Below are positions 44,235 through 55,138 of a stretch of DNA of 64,000 nt, one piece after another. The position numbers and the translations under genes were made by a program. Where the stretch lies: positions 1,674,001 through 1,738,000 of the forward strand of contig NZ_JACVAK010000001.1 of NCBI RefSeq assembly GCF_014851805.1. The letters are read 5' to 3'. Source of the stretch: Pseudoxanthomonas sp. PXM02 (lineage in GTDB: Bacteria > Pseudomonadota > Gammaproteobacteria > Xanthomonadales > Xanthomonadaceae). Under the pieces are notes generated by a model. The model was not told the DNA's origin. It saw only the letters and a list, made by a program, of their open reading frames with translations, and did not search any database. The number at the start of each line of letters is the position of its first letter. Position 1 is the first letter of the stretch.

Positions 44235-45797
44235 TCACCAGAACAGCGTGTACAGCGCGGCCAGGATGGCCAGCACCGCGACCGCACCGATGTTGAACGA
44301 GGTGCCGGTGCGGTAATCCACGTCGCGGGTCTGGATGATGTCCTTTTCCGGCGCGTGCGGTGTGGCCAGCGACACCACGACCGCCAGGGCGAGCGCCAGC
44401 AGGAACACCAGGCCGACGCGGTCGATGAAGGGTAGCGCCGGCCATGCCAGCTTCAGCACGATCGACAGCGCGAACGACCCGATTGCCGCCGCCAGTGCGC
44501 CGGCCTCGTTGGCGCGCTTCCAGAACAGGCCGAGCACGAAGATCACCACGATGCCCGGGGTGAAGAAGCCGGTGTATTCCTGGATGTACTGGAAGGCCTG
44601 GTCGAAGCTGCCCAGCAGCGGCTTCGCCGCCAGGATGCCCAGCACCACGGTGACCACGGCCGCGATGCGGCCGACGTGCACCAGCCGCGCCTCGCTGTGC
44701 TGGCGCTTGCCCTTGGCGTAGAAATCGAGGGTGAAGATGGTCGCCACCGAATTGATCTTCGATGCCAGCGACGCGACGATCGCCGCCACCAGCGCGGCGA
44801 ACACCAGGCCGAGGATGCCGGTGGGCAGCAGCCGCATCATCGTCGGATAGGCCTGGTCAGGCTTGTCCAGGCCCGGCGCCAGCATCACCGCGGCGATGCC
44901 CGGCAGCACCACGATCACCGGCATCAGCAGCTTGAGGAACGCGGCGAACAGCACGCCCTTCTGCGCTTCGCGGATGTCCTTCGCGGCGAGGGCGCGCTGG
45001 ATGATGTACTGGTTGAAGCCCCAGTAGCTGATGTTCATGATCCACATGCCGCCGATCAGCACGCTGAGGCCCGGCAGGTCCTTGTAGAACGGGTTGTCCT
45101 TGTCGAGGATCATCTCGAAGTGGCCCGGCTGCGCATCCCAGAGACGATGGAAGCCGGCGACGATGCCCGCGCCTTCGCCGAGCTGGTTGAGCGTCAGGCC
45201 GGCGACCAACAGCCCGCCCAGCACCAGCAGCGAGACCTGCACGATGTCGGTCAGCGCGACCGCCTTCAGGCCGCCATACAGCTGGTACAGCAGCGCGAAC
45301 ACGCCGATCAGCACCACCGCCAGCATCTGCTCCATGCCGGTGACCTGCGACACGGCGATGGCGCCCAGCCAGAGGATCGAGGTGACGTTGACGAACACGT
45401 ACAGGCCCAGCCAGAACACCGCCATCAGCGTGCGGATGCGCGTGCCGTACCGCTGTTCGAGGAACTGCGGCATCGTGTAGATGCCGTTGCGCAGGAACAC
45501 CGGCAGGAACCACTTGCCGACGATCAGCAGCGTGGCCGCCGCCATCCATTCGTACGAGGCAATGGCCAGGCCGATGGCATAGCCGGATCCCGACATGCCG
45601 ATGATCTGTTCGGCCGAGATGTTGGCCGCGATCAGCGACGCGCCGATGGCCCACCACGGCAGCGACTTGCTGGCGAGGAAGTAATCCTTCGCATCCTTGG
45701 TGTGTCCCGCCTTCTCGCGCGAGACCCATTGCGCCAGCACGAAGATGGCGGCCAGGTAGGCCACCACGATGCCGATATCCAGTCCCGACAGTGTCAT
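44235..45797 (-). CDS. Sodium/solute symporter (SSS family, SGLT-like)
   Basis: A 520-residue inner-membrane transporter with about 14 helices. SGLT-type marks are SLPWWAIGASLIAANISAEQIIGMSGSGY, WGFNQYIIQRALAAKD and the sodium-site region AALVAAIVASLASKINSVATIF. Members with this sequence move galactose, glucose or xylose with sodium. GGGGAAGGGG precedes the ATG. It is the last gene of the xyloglucan operon, 73 nt after the GH3 gene, and could import monosaccharides released in the periplasm. Confidence 0.88.
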   Translation of the reverse strand: MTLSGLDIGIVVAYLAAIFVLAQWVSREKAGHTKDAKDYFLASKSLPWWAIGASLIAANISAEQIIGMSGSGYAIGLAIASYEWMAAATLLIVGKWFLPVFLRNGIYTMPQFLEQRYGTRIRTLMAVFWLGLYVFVNVTSILWLGAIAVSQVTGMEQMLAVVLIGVFALLYQLYGGLKAVALTDIVQVSLLVLGGLLVAGLTLNQLGEGAGIVAGFHRLWDAQPGHFEMILDKDNPFYKDLPGLSVLIGGMWIMNISYWGFNQYIIQRALAAKDIREAQKGVLFAAFLKLLMPVIVVLPGIAAVMLAPGLDKPDQAYPTMMRLLPTGILGLVFAALVAAIVASLASKINSVATIFTLDFYAKGKRQHSEARLVHVGRIAAVVTVVLGILAAKPLLGSFDQAFQYIQEYTGFFTPGIVVIFVLGLFWKRANEAGALAAAIGSFALSIVLKLAWPALPFIDRVGLVFLLALALAVVVSLATPHAPEKDIIQTRDVDYRTGTSFNIGAVAVLAILAALYTLFW

Positions 45798-45870
45798 CCC
45801 CTTCCCCTATCACCATGCATCCGCGTCGTTGCAGGTCCCGGGCGCCGGGGCGCCCGGGACGTCACTGCGC

Positions 45871-48435
45871 TCAGCGCGCGCAGTCGACCGCGACTTCCGC
45901 CTGGTCCAGCGCGCCCAGTGCGACGCGCGACACCGAGACCGTCATCGCGCCCGCCGTGCCGATCGACCACGGACGGTCGAGCTTGCTGACGTCCGCACCC
46001 GCCTTGGCCAGGCACTTCAGCGGCACGCCGACGCGCGTCCATTGGCCGACCGGCAGCTTGGCCAGCGCCGGCGACAGCGCCACGCGCGCCGTGCAGCCGC
46101 TGCCGCAGCCGACCGACAGCCACGCATCGCCAGCCGGCGCCTCGTCCACGCGCAGCGTGGTCAGCAGCATCACGTCGCCGTTGCTTTCGCGCTGCAGGTC
46201 GAGCGCGGTGTGCGACTGCAACGCGACGGTCGCTTCGCCCTTGCCCGACCAGGCAAGGCGGCGCCCGTCTTCCTGCGCCTGATGGTCCACACCGGTGACG
46301 CGCAGCAGATCGGCGTCCAGCGCCTCGGGCACCTTGGTGACCGTCACGCCCTGGCCGTCGGCGGTTTCCAGCCGCAGCGCGATGCCGGAACCGGCGTCGC
46401 CGCGCGCGAAGAACACTCCGCTCGCGCCTTCGTCGCCGGTCACGCCGGACTCTTCCGGCAGCGCGGCCAGCTCGCCCTTGTCGGCGTAGGTCAGGCCGAA
46501 GCCGAACGCGAACAGCGGGTCGTAGCCTTGCTGCCCGACGTTGTTGGCGTACTGCACGGCGGTGCGCGGCCAACTGAAACTGAGCTTGCCGGTGAAATCG
46601 TGCTGCACGCTGCCGTCGGCCTTGCGCAGCAGGACGTCGGCGATGCCTGCGCCTTCAGAGCCTGGCAGCCACGCGGCCACGAATGCGTCGGCCGCGTTGA
46701 TCTCGCGGTTCATCCACAGCGGACGACCGCTGAGGAACACCGCCACCACCGGAATGCCCTCGGCCTTCAGCCGCTTGATCAGCGCCAGGTCGGCGTCATC
46801 GCCCGGCTTGTACAGCAGCGTCTGCAGGTCGCCCTGGAATTCCGCGTACGGGTTTTCGCCGAACACCACCACCGCGACGTCCGGCTTCTGCGTGTACTTG
46901 CCGTCGACGGCGAGGATCGCTTCACCGCCGGCGGCCTTCGCCTGCTGCGCGATGCCTTCGTAGATCGTGTCGGCGTTGGGGAAGTCCTTGCGCGTGGTGC
47001 CGGTGCCCTGCCAGTTGAGCGTCCAGCCGCCGGCCTGCTTGCCGACGTCGTTGGCGCCGTCACCGGCGACCAGGATGCGCTGCTTCGGCGCGAGCGGCAG
47101 CACGCCACCGGCGTTCTTCAGCAGCACCAGCGATTCGCGTACGGCCTGGCGCGCGACGGCGCGATGCTCGGGCGAACCGAGCAGGGCGAACTGCCCGCCG
47201 ACCGCGCGCGACGACGGCTTGCCGGCCTCGAACAGGCCCAGGCGGAACTTCACCCGCAGGATGCGGCGCACGGCATCGTCCAGGCGTGCCTGGCTGATCG
47301 TGCCGGCCTTCACCGCCGCCAGCGTGGTCTCGTAGAAGCCCTTCCAGCTGTCCGATGCCATCGCCATGTCGAGGCCGGCATTGATCGTCGCCGGGCAGTC
47401 GGTATTGGTGCAGCCCTTCACCTGGCCGTGACCGTTCCAGTCGCCGACGACGAAGCCGCCGAAGTTCATGCGGCCCTTCAGTGCATCGGTCAGGTACGGC
47501 TTGTGGCCGTGCATCTTCTCGCCGTTGACGCTGTTGAACGAGGCCATCGCCGTCTGCGCGCCTGCCGCGATCGCCGGCGGGTAGCCGGCCGCGTGGATGC
47601 GTACCAGGTCGGCTTCGCCGATCTTGGTGTCGCCCTGGTCCTTGCCGTTGGTGGTGCCGCCATCGCCGAGGAAATGCTTGACCGAGGCGATCACGTGGCG
47701 GCCGTCGAGGAAGGCCGGCGTGCCGACCTTGCCCTGCAGGCCTTCGACCATGGCGACGGAGTAGCTGGCCACCACATCGGGCGATTCGGAATAGCCTTCG
47801 TACGTGCGGCCCCAGCGATCGTCCTGCGGCACCGCGACGGTGGGCGCGAACGTCCATTCCATACCGGTGGTGCGGGTCTCCAGCGCGGTGATCTCGCCGA
47901 TCCGGCGCAGCAGCTCCGGATTGCGCGCCGCGCCCAGGCCGATGTTGTGCGGGAACAGCGTGGCGCCGACGATGTTGCTCTGGCCGTGCACGGCATCAAT
48001 GCCGAAGATGATCGGGATCGCCTTGCCGCCCTGCGAGGTGTCCATCGAGGCCTCGTAGAAGGCATCGGCCAGCGCCAGCCATTCGGCCGGCGATGCGTCG
48101 TAGCGGCCACCGGGATCGGAATTGCCGCCGGCGAGGATCGAGCCGAGGCGGTACTTGCGGATGTCGTCCGGCGTGATGCTGGCGATGTCGCCCTGCACCA
48201 GCTGGCCGACCTTCTCTTCCACCGTCATCGTGGCCATCAGGTCGGTGATGCGTTTTTCCAGCGCGGGATCCTCGGCCAGCGGCCAGGCCACCTGCGGCCA
48301 CGGATTCGCATCCGCCGCGGCAGCGGGCGCGGCGGCCTTGTCATCGCCCTTGCAGGCACCCAGGGCCAGCACCAGGGCGGCCATCAGCACGCCGGCACGG
48401 GCGCGCGGGGAATTGCGGTTCGTCATCGCGTTCAT
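45871..48435 (-). CDS. GH3 beta-glucosidase-type lipoprotein
   Basis: An 854-residue enzyme. Lipoprotein signal (VLMAALVLALGACKG, lipobox LGAC), GH3 N-terminal barrel (LMATMTVEEKVGQLVQ, FGIDAVHGQSN, SVKHFLGDGG) with the nucleophile Asp in GFVVGDWNGHGQV, the (alpha/beta) sandwich domain (ESLVLLKNAGGVLPL, FGENPYAEFQGD, FLSGRPL), and a C-terminal beta domain (about 700-854). Close relatives are cellodextrin/glucan glucohydrolases; here it probably removes backbone glucose after side chains are trimmed. Its start overlaps the MFS stop by 4 nt (ATGA). Confidence 0.9.
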   Translation of the reverse strand: MNAMTNRNSPRARAGVLMAALVLALGACKGDDKAAAPAAAADANPWPQVAWPLAEDPALEKRITDLMATMTVEEKVGQLVQGDIASITPDDIRKYRLGSILAGGNSDPGGRYDASPAEWLALADAFYEASMDTSQGGKAIPIIFGIDAVHGQSNIVGATLFPHNIGLGAARNPELLRRIGEITALETRTTGMEWTFAPTVAVPQDDRWGRTYEGYSESPDVVASYSVAMVEGLQGKVGTPAFLDGRHVIASVKHFLGDGGTTNGKDQGDTKIGEADLVRIHAAGYPPAIAAGAQTAMASFNSVNGEKMHGHKPYLTDALKGRMNFGGFVVGDWNGHGQVKGCTNTDCPATINAGLDMAMASDSWKGFYETTLAAVKAGTISQARLDDAVRRILRVKFRLGLFEAGKPSSRAVGGQFALLGSPEHRAVARQAVRESLVLLKNAGGVLPLAPKQRILVAGDGANDVGKQAGGWTLNWQGTGTTRKDFPNADTIYEGIAQQAKAAGGEAILAVDGKYTQKPDVAVVVFGENPYAEFQGDLQTLLYKPGDDADLALIKRLKAEGIPVVAVFLSGRPLWMNREINAADAFVAAWLPGSEGAGIADVLLRKADGSVQHDFTGKLSFSWPRTAVQYANNVGQQGYDPLFAFGFGLTYADKGELAALPEESGVTGDEGASGVFFARGDAGSGIALRLETADGQGVTVTKVPEALDADLLRVTGVDHQAQEDGRRLAWSGKGEATVALQSHTALDLQRESNGDVMLLTTLRVDEAPAGDAWLSVGCGSGCTARVALSPALAKLPVGQWTRVGVPLKCLAKAGADVSKLDRPWSIGTAGAMTVSVSRVALGALDQAEVAVDCAR

Positions 48436-49847
48436 CCTTCCATCTGCTCCAGTTCCTTGCCCTTGGTCTCGTGCACGTACTTCAACACGAAGAAGACCGA
48501 GATGATCGCCGAAACCAGGTAAATGCTGTAGGTGGCTGCCAGGCCGATGGCCGCCAGCAGGATCGGGAAGGTCACCGTGATGGCGAAATTGGAGGTCCAC
48601 TGCGCCGCACCGGCCACCGCGAGGGCCGATCCGCGGATCTGGTTGGGGAACATTTCGCCCAGCATCACCCACATCACCGGACCCCACGAGATGTTGAAGA
48701 ACACCACGTAGACGTTGGCCGCCACCAGCGCCAGCGTGCCCATGCCTCCGGGCAGCTGCAGGTGGCCGTCGACCAGCGAACCGCTGGCGAACGCCGCCAC
48801 CACCAGTGCCAGCGACACCGCCATGCCGGCCGAACCGATCCAGAGCAGCGGCTTGCGGCCGATGCGGTCGATCAGCAGCACGGTGACGATGCAGGCGCCG
48901 ATGCTGAGCGCACCGGACAGCACGTTGATCAGCAGCGCGTCGTTCTCGGAAAAGCCGACCGCCTGCCACAGCACCGCGCCGTAGTAGAACACCACGTTGA
49001 TGCCGACCAGCTGCTGGAATGTCGCCAGGCCAATGCCCACCCAGACGATGGGACGGATCCTGCCGGTCGCCTTGTTCTTCAGGTCGGACAGCTGCGGGCG
49101 ATGGTGATCCTGCGACAACGAAGCATCGATCTCCGCGAGCTTGGACTGTGCTTCGGCGCCACCAAACAGCCGCGTCAGCACGCGCAGCGCTTCATCCTTG
49201 CGGCGCTTCACCACCAGGTAGCGCGGACTTTCCGGAATGACCAGCAGCAAGCCGAGGAACAGCAGCGACGGCACCGCCTGCATCCAGAACATCCAGCGCC
49301 ATGCCGCATGTCCACCCCACAGCGCCTCGGTGGATGCGCCGGCCTTCGCCGCGAGCAGGTAGTTGGACAGGAAGGCGGCGGTCAGGCCGCTGATGATGGC
49401 GATCTGCTGCACCGTCGCCAGCCGGCCGCGATAGCGCGCCGGGGCCACTTCGGCGATGTAGGCTGGCGAGATCACGCTGGCCGCGCCGACTGCGAAGCCG
49501 CCGATCACGCGCGCGATAACGAACACCACCGACGAGGTCGCCGCGCCGGCGCCGATCGCCGACAGCAGGAACAGCACCGCCGAGATGATCAGCACGTTGC
49601 GCCGGCCAAGGCTGTCCGCCAGGCGACCGGCGCTGAACGCACCCACCGCGCAGCCCAGCAGCATCGAGGCGACCTCGAAGCCGAGCCCCGCCTTGGTGGA
49701 GCCGAAGGCCTGCTGCAGGCCGTCGACGGTGCCGTTGATGACGCCGCTGTCGAAGCCGAACAGGAATCCGCCGATCGTCGCCACCACGCTGATCAGCACG
49801 ATCAGCCGGGTGTTCTCGCCCCCGGTCATTGCCTGGTTCATTGCCAT
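48432..49847 (-). CDS. MFS sugar porter (xylose/hexose:H+ type)
   Basis: A 471-residue transporter with 12 helices. Sugar-porter motifs: GFLFGFDSGVINGT at helix 1, GRLADSLGRRNVLI in the first cytoplasmic loop, PESPRYLV after helix 6, QQLVGINVVFYYG at helix 7, and YVHETKGKELEQ at the C-terminus (PETKG variant). A GAGGAAGGGG sequence precedes two possible ATGs. Directly downstream of xylA, so D-xylose is the likely substrate. Confidence 0.9.
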   Translation of the reverse strand: MAMNQAMTGGENTRLIVLISVVATIGGFLFGFDSGVINGTVDGLQQAFGSTKAGLGFEVASMLLGCAVGAFSAGRLADSLGRRNVLIISAVLFLLSAIGAGAATSSVVFVIARVIGGFAVGAASVISPAYIAEVAPARYRGRLATVQQIAIISGLTAAFLSNYLLAAKAGASTEALWGGHAAWRWMFWMQAVPSLLFLGLLLVIPESPRYLVVKRRKDEALRVLTRLFGGAEAQSKLAEIDASLSQDHHRPQLSDLKNKATGRIRPIVWVGIGLATFQQLVGINVVFYYGAVLWQAVGFSENDALLINVLSGALSIGACIVTVLLIDRIGRKPLLWIGSAGMAVSLALVVAAFASGSLVDGHLQLPGGMGTLALVAANVYVVFFNISWGPVMWVMLGEMFPNQIRGSALAVAGAAQWTSNFAITVTFPILLAAIGLAATYSIYLVSAIISVFFVLKYVHETKGKELEQMEG

Positions 49848-49888
49848 CCCCTTCCTCGATCCGATGATGTCGTTGCCGTCTGCCGCGC

Positions 49889-51223
49889 TCAGCGCAGCAG
49901 GTACTGGTTGAGCAGGTTCTCGTAGCGTTCCTGCTTGCCGCTGGTCTGCTTCGGCTCGCCGAGCTGCGTCGCGAGCGACGCCAGGCTGGCGAGATCCAGC
50001 GCGCCGTTCTCGAAGTCCTTGCCCTGGCCGCTGTCGAAGCTGGCATAGCGCTCGCGGCGCCACTGTTCCCACGGCGACTCGGTCAGCAGCGCGTGCGCGA
50101 CTTCCAGCCCGCGTGCGAACGCGTCCATGCCGCCGATGTGAGCGATGAACAGGTCTTCCAGGTCGGTGGATTCACGGCGCACCTTGGCGTCGAAGTTCAG
50201 GCCGCCTTCCAGCCCGCCCTGGCGCAGCACCACCAGCATCGCGCCGACGGTGTCGTAGAGGTCGGTCGGGAACTGGTCGGTATCCCAGCCGTTCTGCGCG
50301 TTGCCGCGGTTGGCGTCGATGCTGCCGAGCAGGCCGTGGTCTGACGCGACCTGCAGGTCGTGCTCGAAGGTGTGGCCGGACAGCGTGGCGTGGTTGGCCT
50401 CGATGTTGAGCTTGAAGTCCTTTTCCAGCCCGTGCTCCTTCAGGAAGCCGGCGACGGTGGCGCTGTCGAAGTCGTACTGGTGCTTCATCGGCTCCATTGG
50501 TTTGGGCTCGATCAGGAAGTTACCCTTGAGTCCGATGCTTCGCCCGTAGTCGCGCGCCATCGTCAGGAAGCGGGCGAAATGCGCGACCTCGCGCTTCATG
50601 TCGGTGTTGACCAGCGACGCGTAGCCTTCGCGACCACCCCAGAACACGTAGTGCTCGCCACCGAGTTCGACGGTGGCGTCCAGCGCGGCCTTCACCTGCA
50701 CCGCCGCGCGGGCGACGACGGCGAAGTCGGGATTGGTCGATGCACCGTTCATGTAGCGCGGATGCGAGAACAGGTTGGCCGTGCCCCACAGCAGCTTCAT
50801 GCCGGTGGCGTCCTGGCGCGCCTTGGCCAGGCCGACCATGTGCGCGAGGTTCTTCTGGTACTGGCCGATGTCGTCGGCGTCCGGCGCCAGGTCGATATCG
50901 TGGAAGCACCAGTACGGCACGCCGAGCTTGGTGAAGAACTCGAACGCCGCATCGACCTTGGCCTCCGCCGTCGCCATCGGCGAACCGGCCTCCCACGGGA
51001 AGTGGCGCGTGCCCGGGCCGAACGGGTCATGGCCGGCGTTGCAGAAGGTATGCCAGTAGCAGACGGCGTAACGCAGGTGTTCCTGCATGGTCTTGCCGCC
51101 GATCGTCTTCCGCGCGTCGTAGACCTTGAACGCCAGCGGATTGTCCGAGCCGCGGCCCTCGAACGGGATGCGGCCGATGCCGGGGAAGTATTCCTTGGCG
51201 CCGATGAAGGGCTGCGTGCTCAT
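49889..51223 (-). CDS. xylA: Xylose isomerase
   Basis: A 444-residue TIM-barrel enzyme converting D-xylose to D-xylulose. Catalytic/metal motifs: [14 protein letters not shown] (base His), [27 protein letters not shown] (metal Glu), [17 protein letters not shown] and LGSIDANRG. Length matches class II enzymes. Located between xylulokinase and a sugar porter in the xyloglucan operon, so it handles xylose from the GH31 enzyme. Confidence 0.97.
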   Translation of the reverse strand: MSTQPFIGAKEYFPGIGRIPFEGRGSDNPLAFKVYDARKTIGGKTMQEHLRYAVCYWHTFCNAGHDPFGPGTRHFPWEAGSPMATAEAKVDAAFEFFTKLGVPYWCFHDIDLAPDADDIGQYQKNLAHMVGLAKARQDATGMKLLWGTANLFSHPRYMNGASTNPDFAVVARAAVQVKAALDATVELGGEHYVFWGGREGYASLVNTDMKREVAHFARFLTMARDYGRSIGLKGNFLIEPKPMEPMKHQYDFDSATVAGFLKEHGLEKDFKLNIEANHATLSGHTFEHDLQVASDHGLLGSIDANRGNAQNGWDTDQFPTDLYDTVGAMLVVLRQGGLEGGLNFDAKVRRESTDLEDLFIAHIGGMDAFARGLEVAHALLTESPWEQWRRERYASFDSGQGKDFENGALDLASLASLATQLGEPKQTSGKQERYENLLNQYLLR

Positions 51224-51266
51224 GGTACGGTGATCCTGTGGTTGTGCGAGGTGTTGCGGGGGAACG

Positions 51267-52760
51267 TCAGCCGCGCTGCAGCGGCGTGACGGCATCGAGG
51301 TACTGGAGGAAGCGGCGGTAAGCCGTCGCATAGGCGTGCGCGCGGGCGGGATCGGGCGTGGCAGAGAGCGCGGCATCGACGGCGACATGCGTGCGCGCGA
51401 CTTCGGCGATGGAGGCGTCGTCTCCGCGTGAGCGGTTCCATGCCCACAGCGCCTGCAGTGCGGCGCCGAAGGCCGCGCCTTCGGCCTGCACGGGCACATC
51501 CACCGGCAGCCCGAACACGTCAGCCACGAGCTGCCGCCACGCGGCGCTATTGCTGCCGCCGCCGGTCAGCACGATGCGCTCGAAACGCATGCCGGCGCGG
51601 ACGAAGGCATCGAAGCCGTACTTCAGGCTGTAGGTCGCGCCTTCCATCGCCGCGCGATAGAGATGCGCCGGCGAGAGGTTGGTCGCATCCAGCCCGGCCA
51701 GCACGCCCTTGCCCAACGGCAGGTCGGGCGTGCGCTCGCCGTTGAGGAAGGGCAGCATCACCAGGCCATCCGCACCGGGCGGCGTGGCATGCAGGTGGGC
51801 ATCGCCGTCGCGCGTGCTGAAGCCGAACGCCTTCGCCACCTGTTCGGTCGCCACCGTGCAGTTCATCGTGCAGATCAGCGGCAGCCAGCCGCCGGTCGAC
51901 GAACAAAACGCCGCCCACGCGCCCGCCGGATCGACCACCGGCGTATCCGAATACGCGAAGAGCGTGCCCGAGGTGCCCAGGCTCATCGCCAGGCGTCCCT
52001 CTTCCACGCAGCCGGTACCGATGGCCGCCATCATGTTGTCGCCGCCGCCCACGGCGACCTTCACCGTTGCGGGCAGGCCCAGCGATGCAGCCGTCGCGGC
52101 GTCGATATCGAACAGCGCATCGGGTGGGGCGAATGGGGGCAGGCAGTCGGCGAGATCGCGCTCCGCATCTGTCGCACGCAGCAGGTCGGCCGACCAGGTA
52201 CGCGTGCGGACGTCGAGCCAGCCGGTGCCGGAGGCATCGCCGTGTTCGCAGAAGCGCTGCCCGGTCAGCACGAAGTTGAGATAGTCGTGCGGCAGCAGGA
52301 TGGTCGCGAGCTTCGCGTAGGCGTCAGGGCGATGCGCCTTCGTCCACGGCAGCTTCGACGCGGTGTAACCGGCCAGGATCGGATTGCCGGCAAGTGCGAT
52401 GGTGCGTGCTACACCCCCCACGGCCTCCATGATCTTGCCGCACTCGGCCGCAGTGCTGGTATCGCACCACAGCTTGGCCGGGGCCAGCACGTCGCCGGCC
52501 GCGTCCACGGGCACGAAGCCATGTTGTTGTCCGGACACCGCGAGGGCCACGATGCGCGCACGCACGTCCGGCGCGATGCGACCGAAGCAGGCCTGCATCG
52601 CGACCACCCAGTCGGCGGGATGCTGCTCACGACTGCCGTCGTCGTTGCTGATCAGATCGAGCGGCGCGCTCGCGTTGGCAACGAGGGCGCGCGTGGCGGG
52701 ATCGTAGACCACCACCTTCAGGCTCTGCGTGCCTGCGTCGATGCCGGCGACCAGGCTCAT
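51267..52760 (-). CDS. xylB: Xylulokinase
   Basis: A 497-residue FGGY-family kinase phosphorylating D-xylulose for the pentose phosphate pathway. Motifs: [15 protein letters not shown] (phosphate-binding), [11 protein letters not shown], the catalytic aspartate region [13 protein letters not shown], and [26 protein letters not shown] upstream of the ATG. Sits 16 nt after the GH95 gene and 43 nt before xylA. Confidence 0.96.
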   Translation of the reverse strand: MSLVAGIDAGTQSLKVVVYDPATRALVANASAPLDLISNDDGSREQHPADWVVAMQACFGRIAPDVRARIVALAVSGQQHGFVPVDAAGDVLAPAKLWCDTSTAAECGKIMEAVGGVARTIALAGNPILAGYTASKLPWTKAHRPDAYAKLATILLPHDYLNFVLTGQRFCEHGDASGTGWLDVRTRTWSADLLRATDAERDLADCLPPFAPPDALFDIDAATAASLGLPATVKVAVGGGDNMMAAIGTGCVEEGRLAMSLGTSGTLFAYSDTPVVDPAGAWAAFCSSTGGWLPLICTMNCTVATEQVAKAFGFSTRDGDAHLHATPPGADGLVMLPFLNGERTPDLPLGKGVLAGLDATNLSPAHLYRAAMEGATYSLKYGFDAFVRAGMRFERIVLTGGGSNSAAWRQLVADVFGLPVDVPVQAEGAAFGAALQALWAWNRSRGDDASIAEVARTHVAVDAALSATPDPARAHAYATAYRRFLQYLDAVTPLQRG

Positions 52761-52776
52761 CGGAACTCCTTCACTG

Positions 52777-55131
52777 TCATGCCTTCACCAATGCGCCCTG
52801 GCGCAGCCTCACCGTGACCGAGGCGCCGGCGGCGATGTCGAGATCGAGCGTGCTGCCCGCATGGACCAGTTGGTAGCGGCCGCCCTTGTCCGAGTGCAGC
52901 GTCGCCTGCGCAAGCCGACCCGCTTTCCACGCGAGGTCCAGGCGCGCCGCGTTGCGCACGCGCACACCTTCCAGTTCACCCTCGTGCCATGCACCCGGCA
53001 GCGCGGGCAGCAGGAAGATCGACCCGCCCCAGCTCTGCACCAGCATCTCCACGATGCCTGCGGCACCACCGAAGTTGCCGTCGATCTGGAACGGCGGATG
53101 CGCATCGAACAGGTTCGGATAGCTGCGCTGCGGCGACAGCAGCATGCGCAGGATCTTCAGGCTGTGCTCGCCGTCCCACAGGCGCGCCCAGAAGTTCAGC
53201 CGCCACGCGATGCCCCAGCCGGTGGCGTCGTCGCCGCGGACTTCGAGCGTGCGTCGTGCGGCGCGCGCGAGCTCGGGCGTATCGCGCAGGTTGATCTGCG
53301 CGCTGGGATGCAGGCCGTACAGGTGCGAGATGTGGCGGTGGTGGATCTCCGGCGCCTGCATGTCCCAGTCCTGCTGCCATTCCTGCAGCTGGCCGGCTCC
53401 GCCGATGCGGTTGGGCGGCAGCTGGTCACGCAGGGCCGCAAGCTGCGCGGCGAAGTCGGCATCCACGTCCAGCACGCGCGCCGCCTCGATGCACTGGCCG
53501 AACAGATCGCGCAGGATCTGCGCATCCATCGTCGGGCCAGCGCAGACAGTGGCGCCGAAGGGATGCACGTTCTCCGGCGAGATCGACGGCACCGTGACCA
53601 TCGCGCCGGTGGCAGGATCGCGCTGCAGCGTCGCCGCGAAGAATGCGGCCGCGCCACGCAGCCAGGGCCACAACCGACGCAGGTCGGCAGGATCGCGACC
53701 ATAGTCCCAGCGATCCCATAGCTGCTGCAGCAACCACGCGCCGCCCATCGGCCACAGGCCCCACTGTGCGCCATCGATCGGGCCGGTCTGCCGCCAGAGG
53801 TCGGTGTTGTGGTGCGCCACCCAGCCCGGCGCGCCATACATTTCGCGCGCCATGCGCGCGCCGGTCTCGGCCAGGTCGCCGATCATGCGCGCCAGCGGCT
53901 CGACGCACTCCGCCAGCGCGTTGGCCTCCGCTGGCCAGTAGTTCATCTCGGTGTTGACGTTGATGGTGTACTTGCTCTCCCACGGCGGGTCCATCAGGTC
54001 GTTCCAGATGCCCTGCAGGTTGGCCGGCTGGGTGCCCGGGCGCGAACTGCAGATCAGCAGGTACCTTCCATAGGCGTGGTAGAGCGACACCAGTGCGGGG
54101 TCATCGCCGTGCGCGAACGCCGCGATGCGCTCGTCCGTTGGCAGGTCGGCGGTGGTGGTGCGTCCGAGGTCCAGCTGCACGCGACGGAACAGGCGGCGGT
54201 GCTCGGCGAGGTGGTCGGCCTGCAAGGCGGCGAACGCCTTCTTGCGCGCACCCTCCAGCTGCTTCGCCGTGATCGCGTCCGGGTCGCCGCTGACATCGTC
54301 GTAGCGCACGTAGCTGGTGGCGGCCACCAGCCGGAGCTCCAGCTCGCGCACGCCGTCGAACACGATCTGGTCCTGCTCGACACGGACCCAGCCGCCCTGG
54401 TGGCGGACCTCCACACGGAACGCGAACCGCAGCCGCCCTTCGATACCGAACTTGTCGACGTTGCGTCCCGCGACCAGCCATCCGCCATCCACGACGCGGG
54501 TCGTGGTGGCATGCTCGTTGGCGGTCCGGATGCGACCGATCATGGCGTCGCCGCCCTCGACGGTGCAGCGCATGACGAGACACTGGTCGACCGGCGACAC
54601 GAAGACCTCGCGCCGGTGCAGGCCCGCCCCCACGCGGAACGACGTGCGTGCGACGGCACCATCGAGATCCAGCTCACGCAGGTAGTCGGAAACGCCATCC
54701 AGCCGGTCGAACTGCAGCCACAGGTTGCCCAGCGGCTGGAACGGCATCTGCTTCAGCGGCTCCGCCATCAGCGTGGCATTGGCCAGCGCCTCGGCATCGG
54801 CGTAGCGGCCCGCGAAGATCGCCTCGCGCACGCGCGGCAGGTTCTCCTTCGCACGGGGATTGATCGCGAAGTACGGCCCGCCGGCGTACAGCGTGTCTTC
54901 GTTGAGTTGCAGCCGCTCCAGTGCGACGCCGCCGAACACCATCGCACCCAGCCGACCGTTGCCGACCGGCAAGGCTTCCACCCACACCCGTGCCGGCTGG
55001 CGGTACCAGAGCCGCAGATCGGCCGCGGAAGACGGTGACCTGCTCGCGGTCGCCCCGGCCGCATGCGGCGCCGCGACGGCAGCCAGACCGGCCGCCGTCG
55101 CCTTCAGCAGTTCGCGTCGTTTCAGCGTCAT
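52777..55131 (-). CDS. GH95 alpha-L-fucosidase-type enzyme
   Basis: A 784-residue exported enzyme with a twin-arginine-like signal (MTLKRRELLKATAAGLAAVA). GH95 features: N-terminal beta domain (LPVGNGRLGAMVFGG, LNEDTLYAGGPY), (alpha/alpha)6 barrel with the catalytic-water asparagines in TINVNTEMNYWPAEANAL, TRP-rich HHNTDLWRQTGPIDGAQWG, and the conserved Asp in PPFQIDGNFGGAAGI. GH95 enzymes remove alpha-1,2-linked L-fucose or L-galactose; in xyloglucan loci they trim fucosyl side chains. Seven nt after the GH31 gene. Confidence 0.92.
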   Translation of the reverse strand: MTLKRRELLKATAAGLAAVAAPHAAGATASRSPSSAADLRLWYRQPARVWVEALPVGNGRLGAMVFGGVALERLQLNEDTLYAGGPYFAINPRAKENLPRVREAIFAGRYADAEALANATLMAEPLKQMPFQPLGNLWLQFDRLDGVSDYLRELDLDGAVARTSFRVGAGLHRREVFVSPVDQCLVMRCTVEGGDAMIGRIRTANEHATTTRVVDGGWLVAGRNVDKFGIEGRLRFAFRVEVRHQGGWVRVEQDQIVFDGVRELELRLVAATSYVRYDDVSGDPDAITAKQLEGARKKAFAALQADHLAEHRRLFRRVQLDLGRTTTADLPTDERIAAFAHGDDPALVSLYHAYGRYLLICSSRPGTQPANLQGIWNDLMDPPWESKYTINVNTEMNYWPAEANALAECVEPLARMIGDLAETGARMAREMYGAPGWVAHHNTDLWRQTGPIDGAQWGLWPMGGAWLLQQLWDRWDYGRDPADLRRLWPWLRGAAAFFAATLQRDPATGAMVTVPSISPENVHPFGATVCAGPTMDAQILRDLFGQCIEAARVLDVDADFAAQLAALRDQLPPNRIGGAGQLQEWQQDWDMQAPEIHHRHISHLYGLHPSAQINLRDTPELARAARRTLEVRGDDATGWGIAWRLNFWARLWDGEHSLKILRMLLSPQRSYPNLFDAHPPFQIDGNFGGAAGIVEMLVQSWGGSIFLLPALPGAWHEGELEGVRVRNAARLDLAWKAGRLAQATLHSDKGGRYQLVHAGSTLDLDIAAGASVTVRLRQGALVKA

Positions 55132-55138
55132 CGGCCCA